Positions 35,728 through 44,900 of a stretch of 64,000 nt of DNA are shown piece after piece; position 1 is the stretch's first letter; each line of letters starts with the position of its first letter. The DNA is from Streptomyces niger (GTDB lineage Bacteria; Actinomycetota; Actinomycetes; Streptomycetales; Streptomycetaceae). The stretch covers positions 434,001 to 498,000 of the forward strand of contig NZ_JOFQ01000007.1 of assembly GCF_000718305.1 (NCBI RefSeq). The letters are read 5' to 3'. A program made the translations under genes and the position numbers. The notes below the pieces were generated by a model. That model searched no databases, was not told the origin of the DNA, and saw only the letters and a program-made list of their open reading frames with translations.

Positions 35728-37158
35728 TCACCCGAGGACCGCGTCCGCCGGCTCCGGGGCCATGGCGCCGGCACCCATGACCGCCAGGGCCGCCGTCTCG
35801 CGGGCCAGCGCGTCGAAGCCGATGCCGTCCAGGCCGCCGACCGAGGTGGTCAGCCGGTTGGCGAGCGGTGCCGTCCAGCGGGCGGGCAGGGCGTCCGGCG
35901 CACCGGCCAGCAGACCGGTCAGCGAACCGGCCGTGGCGCCGTTGGAGTCGGTGTCCCAGCCGCCGGAGACGGCGCGGCAGACCGACCCGGTGAAGTCGCC
36001 GTCGGCGTGGGTGAGCGCCGCGGCCAGCAGGGCCGCGTTGGGCAGTACGTGCACCCAGTGGTGCCAGCCGTAGGCGGCGTGCAGCCGGTCCACGACGGAC
36101 TCGAAGCCGCCGGGCGTGGCGTCGGGCGCCTCCCGGGCCGCGGCGATCCCGAAGCGCACGGCCCGCGCGAGCCGGGAGCGGGGCGGCACGACGGCGAGCC
36201 CGGCCGTCAGGCACCGGTGCACGTCGGCGGTGCCGCCCGCGGCGGCGGCCAGCGCGCCGGCCGCGAACATCGCCCCGTACACGCCGTTGGCGGTGTGGGT
36301 CAGCACCGCGTCGCGCCAGGCGGCAGCGGCGGCCCCGGCCGGATCGCCCGGGTGCGTCCAGCCGTGCACGTCGGCGCGGATCAGGGCGCCGATCCACTCG
36401 CGGAAGGGGTTCCGGAAGCGGGCGGTGTCCGGCGGCTCGATGCCGTCCAGGAGGTTGCGGTACGCGATGCGTTCGGCGGTGAACGTACGGCCCGCCGGCA
36501 GCTCCTCCAGCCAGAGGCGGGCGAGGTCGGCGGTGGTGAAGCCGGGGCCGTGGCGGCGGAGCAGGAGCAGTCCCAGGAGGGGGTGGTTCAGGTCGTCGTC
36601 CTCGGGCATGCCGTCGATGTTCTCGGCGAGCGAGGTGGTGCGGCTGCGGCGGTTCCACGGGTACCGCGCCGCGGTCGTGGGGTCCAGGCCCGCTTCGGTG
36701 AACCAGGTGTGCAGCGGCCAGTTGGCGGTCGACCGGGCGATCTCCCGGATGCCGGCCAGCGGCAGCTTCTCCACCGGCTTGCCGAGCAGGCAGCCGGCGG
36801 CGCGGCCCAGCCAGGCGGCCTCCAGGCGGGGGAGCAGGCCGGCGGCGACGGGGCCGGGCGGGGGCCCGGGGGCCGCGGCCCGGATCGCGGCCAGGTCGGT
36901 GGGTTCGTCGGCGGCCGTGGGGCAGGGCAGGGTGGCCAGGTCGTCCAGGAGGGCGGTGGCCAGCGCGCGGAGCCGGGGGGACGCCGGCGCGGGGGAGGCG
37001 CCGGACCGGTCGGGGGCCGGGGGGCCGCCGGCGGTGAGCCAGCGGCGGCGGATGACGGTGGCGTCCCGGCCGTCCTCGGCGGCCTGGCGCAGTTCGTGGC
37101 CGATCAGGTCCTCCGGCTGGACCCAGGTCACCCGCAGCGGGGCCGGCGGATACGTCAT
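35728..37158 (-). CDS. ADP-ribosylglycohydrolase family protein (paralogue 4 of 4)
   Basis: 476 residues. After an about 110-residue N-terminal extension (PLRVTWVQPEDLIGHELRQA) the DraG-like fold starts at AAWLGRAAGCLLGKPVEKLP. Metal site 1: ENIDGMPEDDDLNHPLLGLL; metal site 2: SGGWDTDSNGATAGSLTGLL. These hold the two magnesium ions used by ADP-ribosyl hydrolases. In between, LTHTANGVYGAMFAAGALAAA is a third conserved block. Last gene of a four-gene operon, overlapping the one upstream by ATGA. Substrate unknown; ADP-ribosyl-protein, ADP-ribose conjugates or other ribosides are all possible. Confidence 0.85.
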   Translation of the reverse strand: MTYPPAPLRVTWVQPEDLIGHELRQAAEDGRDATVIRRRWLTAGGPPAPDRSGASPAPASPRLRALATALLDDLATLPCPTAADEPTDLAAIRAAAPGPPPGPVAAGLLPRLEAAWLGRAAGCLLGKPVEKLPLAGIREIARSTANWPLHTWFTEAGLDPTTAARYPWNRRSRTTSLAENIDGMPEDDDLNHPLLGLLLLRRHGPGFTTADLARLWLEELPAGRTFTAERIAYRNLLDGIEPPDTARFRNPFREWIGALIRADVHGWTHPGDPAGAAAAAWRDAVLTHTANGVYGAMFAAGALAAAAGGTADVHRCLTAGLAVVPPRSRLARAVRFGIAAAREAPDATPGGFESVVDRLHAAYGWHHWVHVLPNAALLAAALTHADGDFTGSVCRAVSGGWDTDSNGATAGSLTGLLAGAPDALPARWTAPLANRLTTSVGGLDGIGFDALARETAALAVMGAGAMAPEPADAVLG

Positions 37159-38327
37159 CGGCCCTCCGCGAGCGTGGCGAACGCGGCTTCGTGGGCGCGG
37201 CGGCGGGCCAGGTCGCGGCGGTGGATCTCGTGGGCCACGGCGGTCAGCGCGGCCGCCGGCCCCCGCAGGTCCAGCCGGCTGGCCTCGGAGACGGCCGCGG
37301 TCCACTCCGCGGGCACGGGCCGGCCGAGCGCGCCGACCAGGGCGCCGCACATGGTGGCGATGGAGTCGCAGTCGCGGCCGTAGTTGACGGCGCCGAGGAC
37401 CGTCTCGCGGTAGTCGCCGCCGCCGATGAGCAACAGGCCCAGTGCGAGGGGGAGTTCCTCGATGGAGTGCAGCCGTGAGGGGCGCCGGGCGCCCAGCGAG
37501 GGCCGGCGGTATTCGGGTCCCACCGTGTCGAACGGCGAGACCGCGCCCCGCAGTTGTGGCAGCGCGGGCTCGTACTCGTCGTATTTCACGGCTACTTCGC
37601 ACACCGCCTCGATCGCGGTGCGGGTGCCGTCCTTCGCGAGGGCGAGGGCGGTGTCGACCACGGACGCGGGGGTGGCGCCGGGGGCGCAGGCCGCGGCCAC
37701 CGCGGCGGCGAGGACGCCGGCCGCCTCCCGCCCGTACGAGGACTGGTGCGCGCCCGCGACGTCCAGCGCCTCGGCGTAAGCACCGCGCGGATTCCCGGCG
37801 TTGACCAGACCGACCGGGGCCATGTACATCGCGGCGCCGCAGTTGACGATGTTGCCGACGCCGGCCTCGCGCGGGTCGACGTGCCCGTAGTGCAGCCGGG
37901 TGACGAGCCATTTCTCGGCGAGGAACACCCGCTGCAGGGGCAGTGCTTCGGCCTCCAGCTCGGGGATCCAGCGGACCTCGGTCATCAGGTCGGGGACCAG
38001 GTGGTCGGCCACGGCGTACGCGTCGAGGTGGTCGCGGACCTTCTCGTACACCCGGATCAGCGCGTGGGTCATGAGGGTGTCGTCGGTGACGTGGCCGTCG
38101 CCCTTGTGGTACGGCGCGAGGGGGCGGGCGGTCCGCCAGTCCTCGTGCCAGGGGCCTACGAGGGAGCGGACCGGGCCGCCGTGCCGCTCCCGGATCTGCT
38201 CCGGGCTCCAGCCCTCGACCGGCCCGCCGAGCGCGTCGCCCACGGCGGCCCCGGCCAGGGCGCCGGCCGTGCGGTCGGCGAGGCTCGGGCACGCCGTGGT
38301 GGTGGGTGGTGCCGCGGTGTCGGTCAT
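37155..38327 (-). CDS. ADP-ribosylglycohydrolase family protein (paralogue 3 of 4)
   Basis: 390 residues with a canonical DraG-like core: RTAGALAGAAVGDALGGPVEG at the N-terminus, GHVTDDTLMTHALIRVY (site 1, TDDT) and VNYGRDCDSIATMCGALVGA (site 2, GRDCDS). REAGVGNIVNCGAAMYMAPV lies between, and is similar to plant-type and bacterial hydrolases of this superfamily. Both metal sites are complete, so it should be active. ATGA overlaps on both sides. Confidence 0.9.
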   Translation of the reverse strand: MTDTAAPPTTTACPSLADRTAGALAGAAVGDALGGPVEGWSPEQIRERHGGPVRSLVGPWHEDWRTARPLAPYHKGDGHVTDDTLMTHALIRVYEKVRDHLDAYAVADHLVPDLMTEVRWIPELEAEALPLQRVFLAEKWLVTRLHYGHVDPREAGVGNIVNCGAAMYMAPVGLVNAGNPRGAYAEALDVAGAHQSSYGREAAGVLAAAVAAACAPGATPASVVDTALALAKDGTRTAIEAVCEVAVKYDEYEPALPQLRGAVSPFDTVGPEYRRPSLGARRPSRLHSIEELPLALGLLLIGGGDYRETVLGAVNYGRDCDSIATMCGALVGALGRPVPAEWTAAVSEASRLDLRGPAAALTAVAHEIHRRDLARRRAHEAAFATLAEGR

Positions 38328-39568
38328 GGCCGGTCGGGTCCTTTCGCCGGGGGCGTCTGCGGAGTGGTCAGTTCGGTGCCGGCGAGCAGCTCGGCCAGCT
38401 CGACCAGGTCGGTGCCGGCCAGCCGGGGCAGCGCGCAGCCGGAGAGCGTGCGGCAGGTGTCGCGCCAGGCGGCCGGCAGCGCGGCGGCGCCGCCGAGGGC
38501 ACCGGTCAGGGCGCCGGTGAGGGCGGGGGCCGAGTCGGCGACGCGGGAGAGGCAGGCGGCGGCGGGCACCGCCTCGGCGGTCCGGCCACCGCCCGCGAGG
38601 GCCAGCGCGAGGGCGACCGGCACGGTCTCGGCGGCGGCGATGCCGTAGCTGTAGACGTGGTCGACGATCTCGTGTTCCAGGGTGGGGACCAGCGCGAACG
38701 CGGCGCCGGGGCAGCCGTCGGCGGTGGCCTCGGCCAGCCGTACGGCGTGCAGGGCGTTGCGGCGGATCTCGGTGCCCTCGGGGAGCTGGCCGAGGGCGGC
38801 TTCGACGCACGTGGTGACGTCGGCGCCGCCGAGCGCGGCGGCGACCGCTGCGGCCATCGCGCGGGCGCCGTGCACGCCGTCGCCGTCCTGGGTGTACCGG
38901 GCGTCGAACTCGGCGAGGCCAGCGGCGGCCACCGGGTCGCCGGGGTGGACCACGGCGAGTACGGCGGCGCGTACGCAGGCCGCGTCGTCGAAGAAGTGCG
39001 GGTTGTCGTGGCCGGTGGCGGGAGGCCGGAGCCCGGCGGCGAGGTTGCCGAGGCCGGCGCGTACGGAGATCCGGGCGCGCAGCGGCAGTACGGCCGACTC
39101 CACCTCCGGGGCGCGGTCGGCGGCGGCCGCGACCTCGCAGGCCAGCGCGTTCCAGGCGAGGTCGAGGGCGGCCCGCATCCGGCGGTCCCGGCCGAGGTCG
39201 GAGAGGAAGGCGCCGGCCGCGGTGAGCACGGAGCCGGCGGTGAAGGCGGCCCATTCGGCGTCGTCGGAGGGGCCGAGGCGGAGCGGTTCGGGGGGCTGGT
39301 TGAGGGCGATGGGAACGGGGAGCGTGGTGGTGGCGTTCTGTTCGGCGAAGGTGTCCAGCTCGCGGGTGAGGCGGCGGGTCCACTCGGGCATGCGGGCGGC
39401 GCGGTGCCGGCTCGCCGGCCAGCCTGCGGCGTCTCCGGCGGCGAGGCCGAGGAGGAGCCCCTCGATGCGGTCACCGCTGGCGCGGGCGGGTTCCGGAGGC
39501 GGCGCGTGCCGGGCCGCGGTGGTGGCGCGCGGAGCCATCGCGGTGGGTGCGGGGGAGGTGGTGCTCAT
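38324..39568 (-). CDS. ADP-ribosylglycohydrolase family protein with degenerate second metal site (paralogue 2 of 4)
   Basis: 414 residues. RIEGLLLGLAAGDAAGWPAS and PSDDAEWAAFTAGSVLTAAG match the start and site 1 of DraG-like proteins, though the usual TDDT is SDDA. At the place of site 2 it reads LSRVADSAPALTGALTGALG, where the expected GRDxDS has lost the first Asp and the Gly. QDGDGVHGARAMAAAVAAAL corresponds to the middle block. It may be inactive, regulatory, or have changed chemistry. It overlaps both neighbours by ATGA. Confidence 0.82.
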   Translation of the reverse strand: MSTTSPAPTAMAPRATTAARHAPPPEPARASGDRIEGLLLGLAAGDAAGWPASRHRAARMPEWTRRLTRELDTFAEQNATTTLPVPIALNQPPEPLRLGPSDDAEWAAFTAGSVLTAAGAFLSDLGRDRRMRAALDLAWNALACEVAAAADRAPEVESAVLPLRARISVRAGLGNLAAGLRPPATGHDNPHFFDDAACVRAAVLAVVHPGDPVAAAGLAEFDARYTQDGDGVHGARAMAAAVAAALGGADVTTCVEAALGQLPEGTEIRRNALHAVRLAEATADGCPGAAFALVPTLEHEIVDHVYSYGIAAAETVPVALALALAGGGRTAEAVPAAACLSRVADSAPALTGALTGALGGAAALPAAWRDTCRTLSGCALPRLAGTDLVELAELLAGTELTTPQTPPAKGPDRP

Positions 39569-40623
39569 GCCGGGGTGCCCGTCGTGGGGACGTCCGCGGT
39601 GAGCAGGTCCGCGATGTCCAGGACGTGGTAGCCGGCCATGGAGGGCAGGCAGCGGCCGCGTACCGGACCGATGACCCGGGCCCAGTCCTCGGGGACGGCG
39701 GCGAAGCCGCCCAGCGCGCCGGCCAGCGCCCCGGCGACCGCCGCCGTGGTGTCGGCGTCCCGGCCCATGTTGACGGCGGTCAGCACCGCGCCGCGGAAGT
39801 CGCCGGCCGCCGCGGCGAACGCGCCGAAGGCCAGCCCGACCGCCTCGGGCGCCAGGTCGGTCCAGGGGTAGCCGCCGACGACGACGGCGGAGCGTACGGC
39901 GCGTTCGGTGCCGAGGCGGGTGATGCCGGGGTCCAGCCGGGAGCGCTGGGCTGCGGCCACGGCGCGGCGCAGCGAGCGGGCCGTCCAGGAGTCCTCGGGG
40001 ACGACGGAGAGCGCGGCGGCGATCACCGCGTCGGTGGTCCGGGCGACCATCGCGGCGGCGACCCCGGCGGCGACGGCCTGGCCGCCGTAGATGCCTTCGC
40101 CGTCGTGGCTGACGGTGCCGTCCACCGCGACCAGGCGGGCGGCCTCGGCCGGCCGGCCCGCCGCGTGTACGCCGAAGGGCGCGGCCCGCATCGCCAGTCC
40201 GTCGCTCCAGGCATGCCGGTGCTGGGCGGAAATCGGGGCCGCGAGCCCGCGGCGGAGGTTCTCCAGGGTGCCGCGCTCGCTGAACCCGGCGCCGCGGAAG
40301 GGGCCTTCGTCCAGGTCGGCGATCCACTGGTGCCAGGCGGCCTCGACGTGCGCGACGGTGAGCGCCGCGCCGTGTTCGGCCAGCAGCAGCCCGGAGAAGA
40401 TGGCGTATTCGGTGTCGTCGGTGCCCGCCGGGTCCTCCGCGACGAAGCCCTCGATGCGGCCCCACCGGCGACGGATCTGCGAGGGCTTCATGTTCTCGGC
40501 GGGGGCGCCGAGCGCGTCGCCGACGGCGAGGCCCAGCAGGGAGCCGCGGGCCCGGTCGCGCGGATCGGCGGGGCGGTCACCCGGGGTGACGGGGGCGGGC
40601 GAGGGGGCGTGCGATGTGCTCAT
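39565..40623 (-). CDS. ADP-ribosylglycohydrolase family protein (paralogue 1 of 4)
   Basis: 352 residues, canonical: RGSLLGLAVGDALGAPAENM, GTDDTEYAIFSGLLLAEHG (site 1) and VNMGRDADTTAAVAGALAGA (site 2). First gene of the operon; ATG at 40623. It resembles paralogues 2 to 4 in layout but each is clearly diverged, so the duplications are old. No ADP-ribosyltransferase gene is in the window. Confidence 0.9.
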   Translation of the reverse strand: MSTSHAPSPAPVTPGDRPADPRDRARGSLLGLAVGDALGAPAENMKPSQIRRRWGRIEGFVAEDPAGTDDTEYAIFSGLLLAEHGAALTVAHVEAAWHQWIADLDEGPFRGAGFSERGTLENLRRGLAAPISAQHRHAWSDGLAMRAAPFGVHAAGRPAEAARLVAVDGTVSHDGEGIYGGQAVAAGVAAAMVARTTDAVIAAALSVVPEDSWTARSLRRAVAAAQRSRLDPGITRLGTERAVRSAVVVGGYPWTDLAPEAVGLAFGAFAAAAGDFRGAVLTAVNMGRDADTTAAVAGALAGALGGFAAVPEDWARVIGPVRGRCLPSMAGYHVLDIADLLTADVPTTGTPA

Positions 40624-40927
40624 GTGCGTGCCTTCCGCCGACCGGTCCCGGAGCCGTACGCGTGGGAGGGATCGTAGGGCCGCTTTGCCGCGAATGGGGG
40701 GACATCGCGTCGGATCGGAGCGATGTCGCGATGGCCGGATCCCGGCTGCCGACGAAGGGGGCTGTGAGCCGGATCACGCACTGATCGTCTCGGTAAAGCC
40801 GCAGGTCAGAGCGGTAAGTACGGCCTTCCTTGCTAGCGCAAGGGGATGTGCGCGGCATAACTTCGAGGTGTTCCAGGGGGAAGTGCCGCTCATCGGCCCA
40901 CACCTCGCGAGGGAGGAAGAGGCCCTT
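40624..40927. other. Divergent intergenic region with an inverted repeat before the VIT gene
   Basis: The 304-base gap has no coding potential. It contains CCTTGC-TAGC-GCAAGG (40828-40843), a 6-base dyad about 85 bases before the VIT transporter start, and several ATCGCG/CGATG-type short dyads near 40706-40737. Promoters of both the ADP-ribosylglycohydrolase operon and the VIT gene must lie here. Confidence 0.5.
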
Positions 40928-41668
40928 ATGTCCGTCATAGATGTCATGGACGCGTCGGCTCCTACGCACATTGCCCACCGTGACAACCACACCCACCGCG
41001 ACGTGAACGGTGGCTGGCTCCGCCCCGCGGTGTTCGGCGCGATGGACGGACTGGTGTCCAACCTCGCCCTGATGACAGGGGTGGCCGGCGGCTCGGTGTC
41101 GCAGCAGACGCTCGTCATCACGGGCCTGGCCGGCCTGGCCGCCGGCGCCTTCTCGATGGCCGCCGGTGAGTACACCTCGGTCGCCTCGCAGCGTGAGCTG
41201 GTCCAGGCGGAACTGGACGTCGAGCGCCGCGAGCTGCGCAAGCACCCCAAGGACGAGCAGGCGGAGCTGGCCGCCCTGTACGAGTCGCGCGGGGTGGAGC
41301 CGGCGCTCGCCCGCGAGGTCGCGGCGCAGCTCTCCAAGGACCCGGAGCAGGCGCTGGAGATCCACGCCCGCGAGGAGTTGGGCGTGGATCCGTCGGACCT
41401 GCCCTCCCCGATCGTCGCCGCCGTTTCCTCGTTCGGTTCCTTCGCGCTGGGTGCGCTGCTGCCGGTGTTGCCGTACCTTCTGGGTGCCTCCGCGTTGTGG
41501 CCCGCCGTGGTCCTGGCGTTGCTCGGACTCTTCGGCTGCGGCGCGGTGGTGGCTCGGGTGACGGCGCGCTCGTGGTGGTACAGCGGGTTGCGCCAGTTGG
41601 CTCTCGGTGGCGCCGCCGCAGGTGTGACGTACGTCCTGGGCACGCTGTTCGGAACCGCCGTAGGGTGA
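40928..41668 (+). CDS. VIT1/CCC1 family metal transporter
   Basis: 246 residues. FGAMDGLVSNLALMTGVAGG and LAAGAFSMAAGEYTSVASQREL are the family signatures (first helices with Asp, and the metal-binding Glu/Met cytosolic region rich in Glu that follows: AELDVERRELRKHPKDEQAE). Five hydrophobic segments in all. The family moves Fe2+ or Mn2+ out of the cytosol or into stores. ATG 40928 has GAGGGAGGAAG upstream. Its stop overlaps the putative gltB promoter -35. Confidence 0.88.
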   Translation: MSVIDVMDASAPTHIAHRDNHTHRDVNGGWLRPAVFGAMDGLVSNLALMTGVAGGSVSQQTLVITGLAGLAAGAFSMAAGEYTSVASQRELVQAELDVERRELRKHPKDEQAELAALYESRGVEPALAREVAAQLSKDPEQALEIHAREELGVDPSDLPSPIVAAVSSFGSFALGALLPVLPYLLGASALWPAVVLALLGLFGCGAVVARVTARSWWYSGLRQLALGGAAAGVTYVLGTLFGTAVG

Positions 41669-41693
41669 CTTCCTATGCGTGCAGGCGCATAAT
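41666..41693 (+). promoter_or_regulatory. Putative gltB promoter
   Basis: TGACTT (41666-41671), a 16-base spacer and CATAAT (41688-41693). It is the most AT-rich stretch upstream of gltB and would give a leader of about 260 bases. The -35 overlaps the VIT stop codon. Confidence 0.45.
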
Positions 41694-41699
41694 TAACGT

Positions 41700-41715
41700 G
41701 TTACCTCGCGGTTTC
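41700..41715. promoter_or_regulatory. GlnR-like half-site pair upstream of gltB
   Basis: The minus strand reads GAAAC-N6-GTAAC, which fits the inner part of the GlnR consensus (gTnAc-N6-GaAAc repeated). A second partial match, GTAAC-N6-GCAAA, is at 41882-41897. GlnR control of nitrogen genes in actinobacteria is known; control of this gltB is only inferred. Confidence 0.3.
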
Positions 41716-41909
41716 AGAAAATGACCAGCGGGCATAAGGCACTGACGCCGGAGGCAACGTCGCTTGCCGGCGACCCGCGCTGTCGGACGATGCTCTGTCC
41801 CACTGCGTTCTCGATCCACCGCCCTGAGCGGTGTCCGCATGCTGGAAGCCTCTATCCGATTCGCGAGATCGAGGTCATCCTGTAACCTGCACGCAAAATT
41901 CGCGGAGGG

Positions 41910-41952
41910 CCAACGTCGTCCCTCGGCACTGCACATGCCACGACGACGTTGG
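41910..41952 (+). promoter_or_regulatory. Leader hairpin overlapping the gltB Shine-Dalgarno
   Basis: CCAACGTCGTC (41910-41920) pairs perfectly with GACGACGTTGG (41942-41952) across a 21-base loop. The right arm ends in the GGGAG (41951-41955) that serves ATG 41961, so folding would mask the ribosome binding site. Confidence 0.6.
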
Positions 41953-41960
41953 GAGAGCCG

Positions 41961-44900
41961 ATGCGTTCCGCGTCCACGCACTCCGCGACCACCGGCAGCG
42001 CCACCAGCGCCGCCTGGTCGCCCATGGACGGGCGCCCCGCCCAGCAGGGGATGTACGACCCGCGCAACGAGCACGACGCCTGCGGCGTCGGCTTCGTCGC
42101 GACCCTCACCGGTGAGGCGAGCCACGCGCTGGTCGAGCAGGCCCTGACTGTCCTGCGGAACCTCGAACACCGCGGCGCCACCGGCTCCGAGCCCGACTCC
42201 GGCGACGGCGCGGGCATCCTGCTCCAGATTCCCGACGCCTTCCTGCGCGAGAACGTCTCGTTCGAGCTGCCCGAGGCCGGCGCGTACGCCGCGGGCATCG
42301 CCTTCCTCCCCTCGGACGCCGAGGAGGCCCAGACCGCCGTCTCGAAGATCGAGACGATCGCGTCCGAGGAGGGCCTGAACGTCCTCGGCTGGCGCGTCGT
42401 CCCCGTCGCCCCGCAGCTGCTCGGCAACGGCGCCCGCGCCACCATGCCCGCCTTCTCCCAGCTCTTCGTGGCCGACGGTGAGAACACCGGCCTGGCGCTG
42501 GACCGCAAGGCGTTCGCGCTGCGCAAGCGCGCCGAGCGCGAGGCCGGCGTCTACTTCCCGTCGCTCTCCGCCCGGACGATCGTCTACAAGGGCATGCTCA
42601 CCACCGGGCAGCTGGAGCCGTTCTTCCCGGACCTGAGCGACCGCCGCTTCGCCACCGCCATCGCGCTGGTCCACTCGCGGTTCTCCACCAACACCTTCCC
42701 GAGCTGGCCGCTGGCCCACCCGTACCGCTTCGTCGCGCACAACGGCGAGATCAACACGGTCAAGGGCAACCGCAACTGGATGCGGGCCCGCGAGTCCCAG
42801 CTCTCCAGCAAGCTCTTCGGCGAGGCCACCGAGACGCTGGAGCGCCTGTTCCCCGTCTGCACGCCGGACGCCTCCGACTCCGCGTCCTTCGACGAGGTCC
42901 TGGAGCTGCTCCACCTCGGCGGCCGCTCGCTGCCGCACTCCGTGCTGATGATGGTCCCGGAGGCGTGGGAGAACTCCACCTCCATGGACCCGGCCCGGCG
43001 CGCCTTCTACCAGTACCACTCCACGATGATGGAGCCCTGGGACGGCCCGGCCTGCGTCACCTTCACCGACGGCACCCAGGTCGGCGCGGTCCTGGACCGC
43101 AACGGCCTGCGCCCCGGCCGCTACTGGGTCACCGACGACGGCCTGGTCGTGCTCTCCTCCGAGGTCGGCGTCCTGGACATCGACCCCGGCAAGGTCGTCC
43201 GCAAGGGCCGCCTGCAGCCCGGCCGGATGTTCCTCGTGGACACCGCCGAGCACCGCATCATCGAGGACGACGAGATCAAGGGCGCCCTCGCCGCCGAGCA
43301 CCCCTACGCGGAGTGGCTGGAGGCCGGCGAGATCGAGCTGGAGGACCTCCCCGAGCGCGAGCACATCGTGCACACCCACGCCTCGGTCACCCGCCGCCAG
43401 CAGACCTTCGGCTACACCGAGGAGGAGCTGCGCGTCCTCCTCGCGCCGATGGCCAAGACCGGCGCCGAGCCGATCGGTTCGATGGGCACCGACTCGCCGA
43501 TCGCCGCGCTCTCCGAGCGTCCCCGGCTGCTCTTCGACTACTTCACCCAGCTGTTCGCGCAGGTCACCAACCCGCCGCTGGACGCCATCCGCGAGGAACT
43601 GGTCACCTCGCTGATCTCCTCGCTGGGCCCGCAGGGCAACCTCCTGGAGCCCACCGCGGCCTCCTGCCGCAGCGTCACCCTGCCCTTCCCGGTGATCGAC
43701 AACGATGAGCTGGCCAAGCTCATCCACATCAACGCCGACGGCGACATGCCGGGGATGACGGCCGTGACCCTCTCCGGCCTGTACCGCGTCAGCGGCGGCG
43801 GTGACGCACTCGCGGCCCGGATCGACGAGATCTGCGCCGAGGCCGAGGCCGCCATCGAGGACGGCGCGCGCCTGATCGTGCTGTCCGACCGGCACTCCGA
43901 CGCCGAGCACGCGCCGATCCCGTCGCTGCTGCTCACCTCCGCCGTCCACCACCACCTCATCCGCACGAAGCAGCGCACCCAGGTGGGTCTGCTCGTCGAG
44001 GCCGGTGACGTCCGCGAGGTCCACCACGTCGCGCTGCTGATCGGCTACGGCGCCGCCGCGGTCAACCCGTACCTGGCCATGGAGTCCGTCGAGGACCTGG
44101 TCCGCGCCGGCACCTTCCTGCCCGGCATCGAGGCCGAGACCGCCATCAAGCACCTGATCAAGGCGCTCGGCAAGGGCGTCCTGAAGGTCATGTCCAAGAT
44201 GGGCATCTCCACCGTCGCCTCCTACCGCGGCGCGCAGGTCTTCGAGGCCGTCGGCCTGGACGAGGCCTTCGTCGACAAGTACTTCCACGGCACCGCCACC
44301 AAGATCGGCGGCGCGGGCCTGGACGTCGTCGCCAAGGAGGTCGCCCAGCGGCACGCCAAGGCGTACCCGGCCTCCGGCATCGCCCCGGCGCACCGCGCGC
44401 TGGACATCGGCGGCGAGTACCAGTGGCGCCGCGAGGGCGAGCCGCACCTGTTCGACCCGGAGACCGTCTTCCGCCTGCAGCACTCCGCGCGCTCGGGCAA
44501 GTACGAGATCTTCAAGAAGTACACCGAGCGCGTCAACGAGCAGTCCGAGCGCCTGATGACGCTGCGCGGCCTGTTCGGCTTCAAGTCCGACCGCCCCTCG
44601 ATCCCGATCGAGGAGGTCGAGCCGGTCAGCGAGATCGTCAAGCGGTTCTCCACCGGCGCCATGTCGTACGGCTCCATCTCGCAGGAGGCGCACGAGACCC
44701 TCGCCATCGCCATGAACCAGCTGGGCGGCAAGTCCAACACCGGTGAGGGCGGCGAGGACCCGGAGCGCCTGTACGACCCGGCGCGTCGCTCGTCCATCAA
44801 GCAGGTCGCCTCCGGCCGCTTCGGTGTCACGTCCGAGTACCTGGTCAACTCCGACGACATCCAGATCAAGATGGCCCAGGGCGCCAAGCCCGGCGAGGGC

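Noticed and set aside
35728..38292. Reading the two distal ADP-ribosylglycohydrolases as one fused 854-residue protein
   Set aside because: The two lie in different frames with an ATGA stop/start overlap; the longer frame is partly a shadow upstream of ATG 37158.
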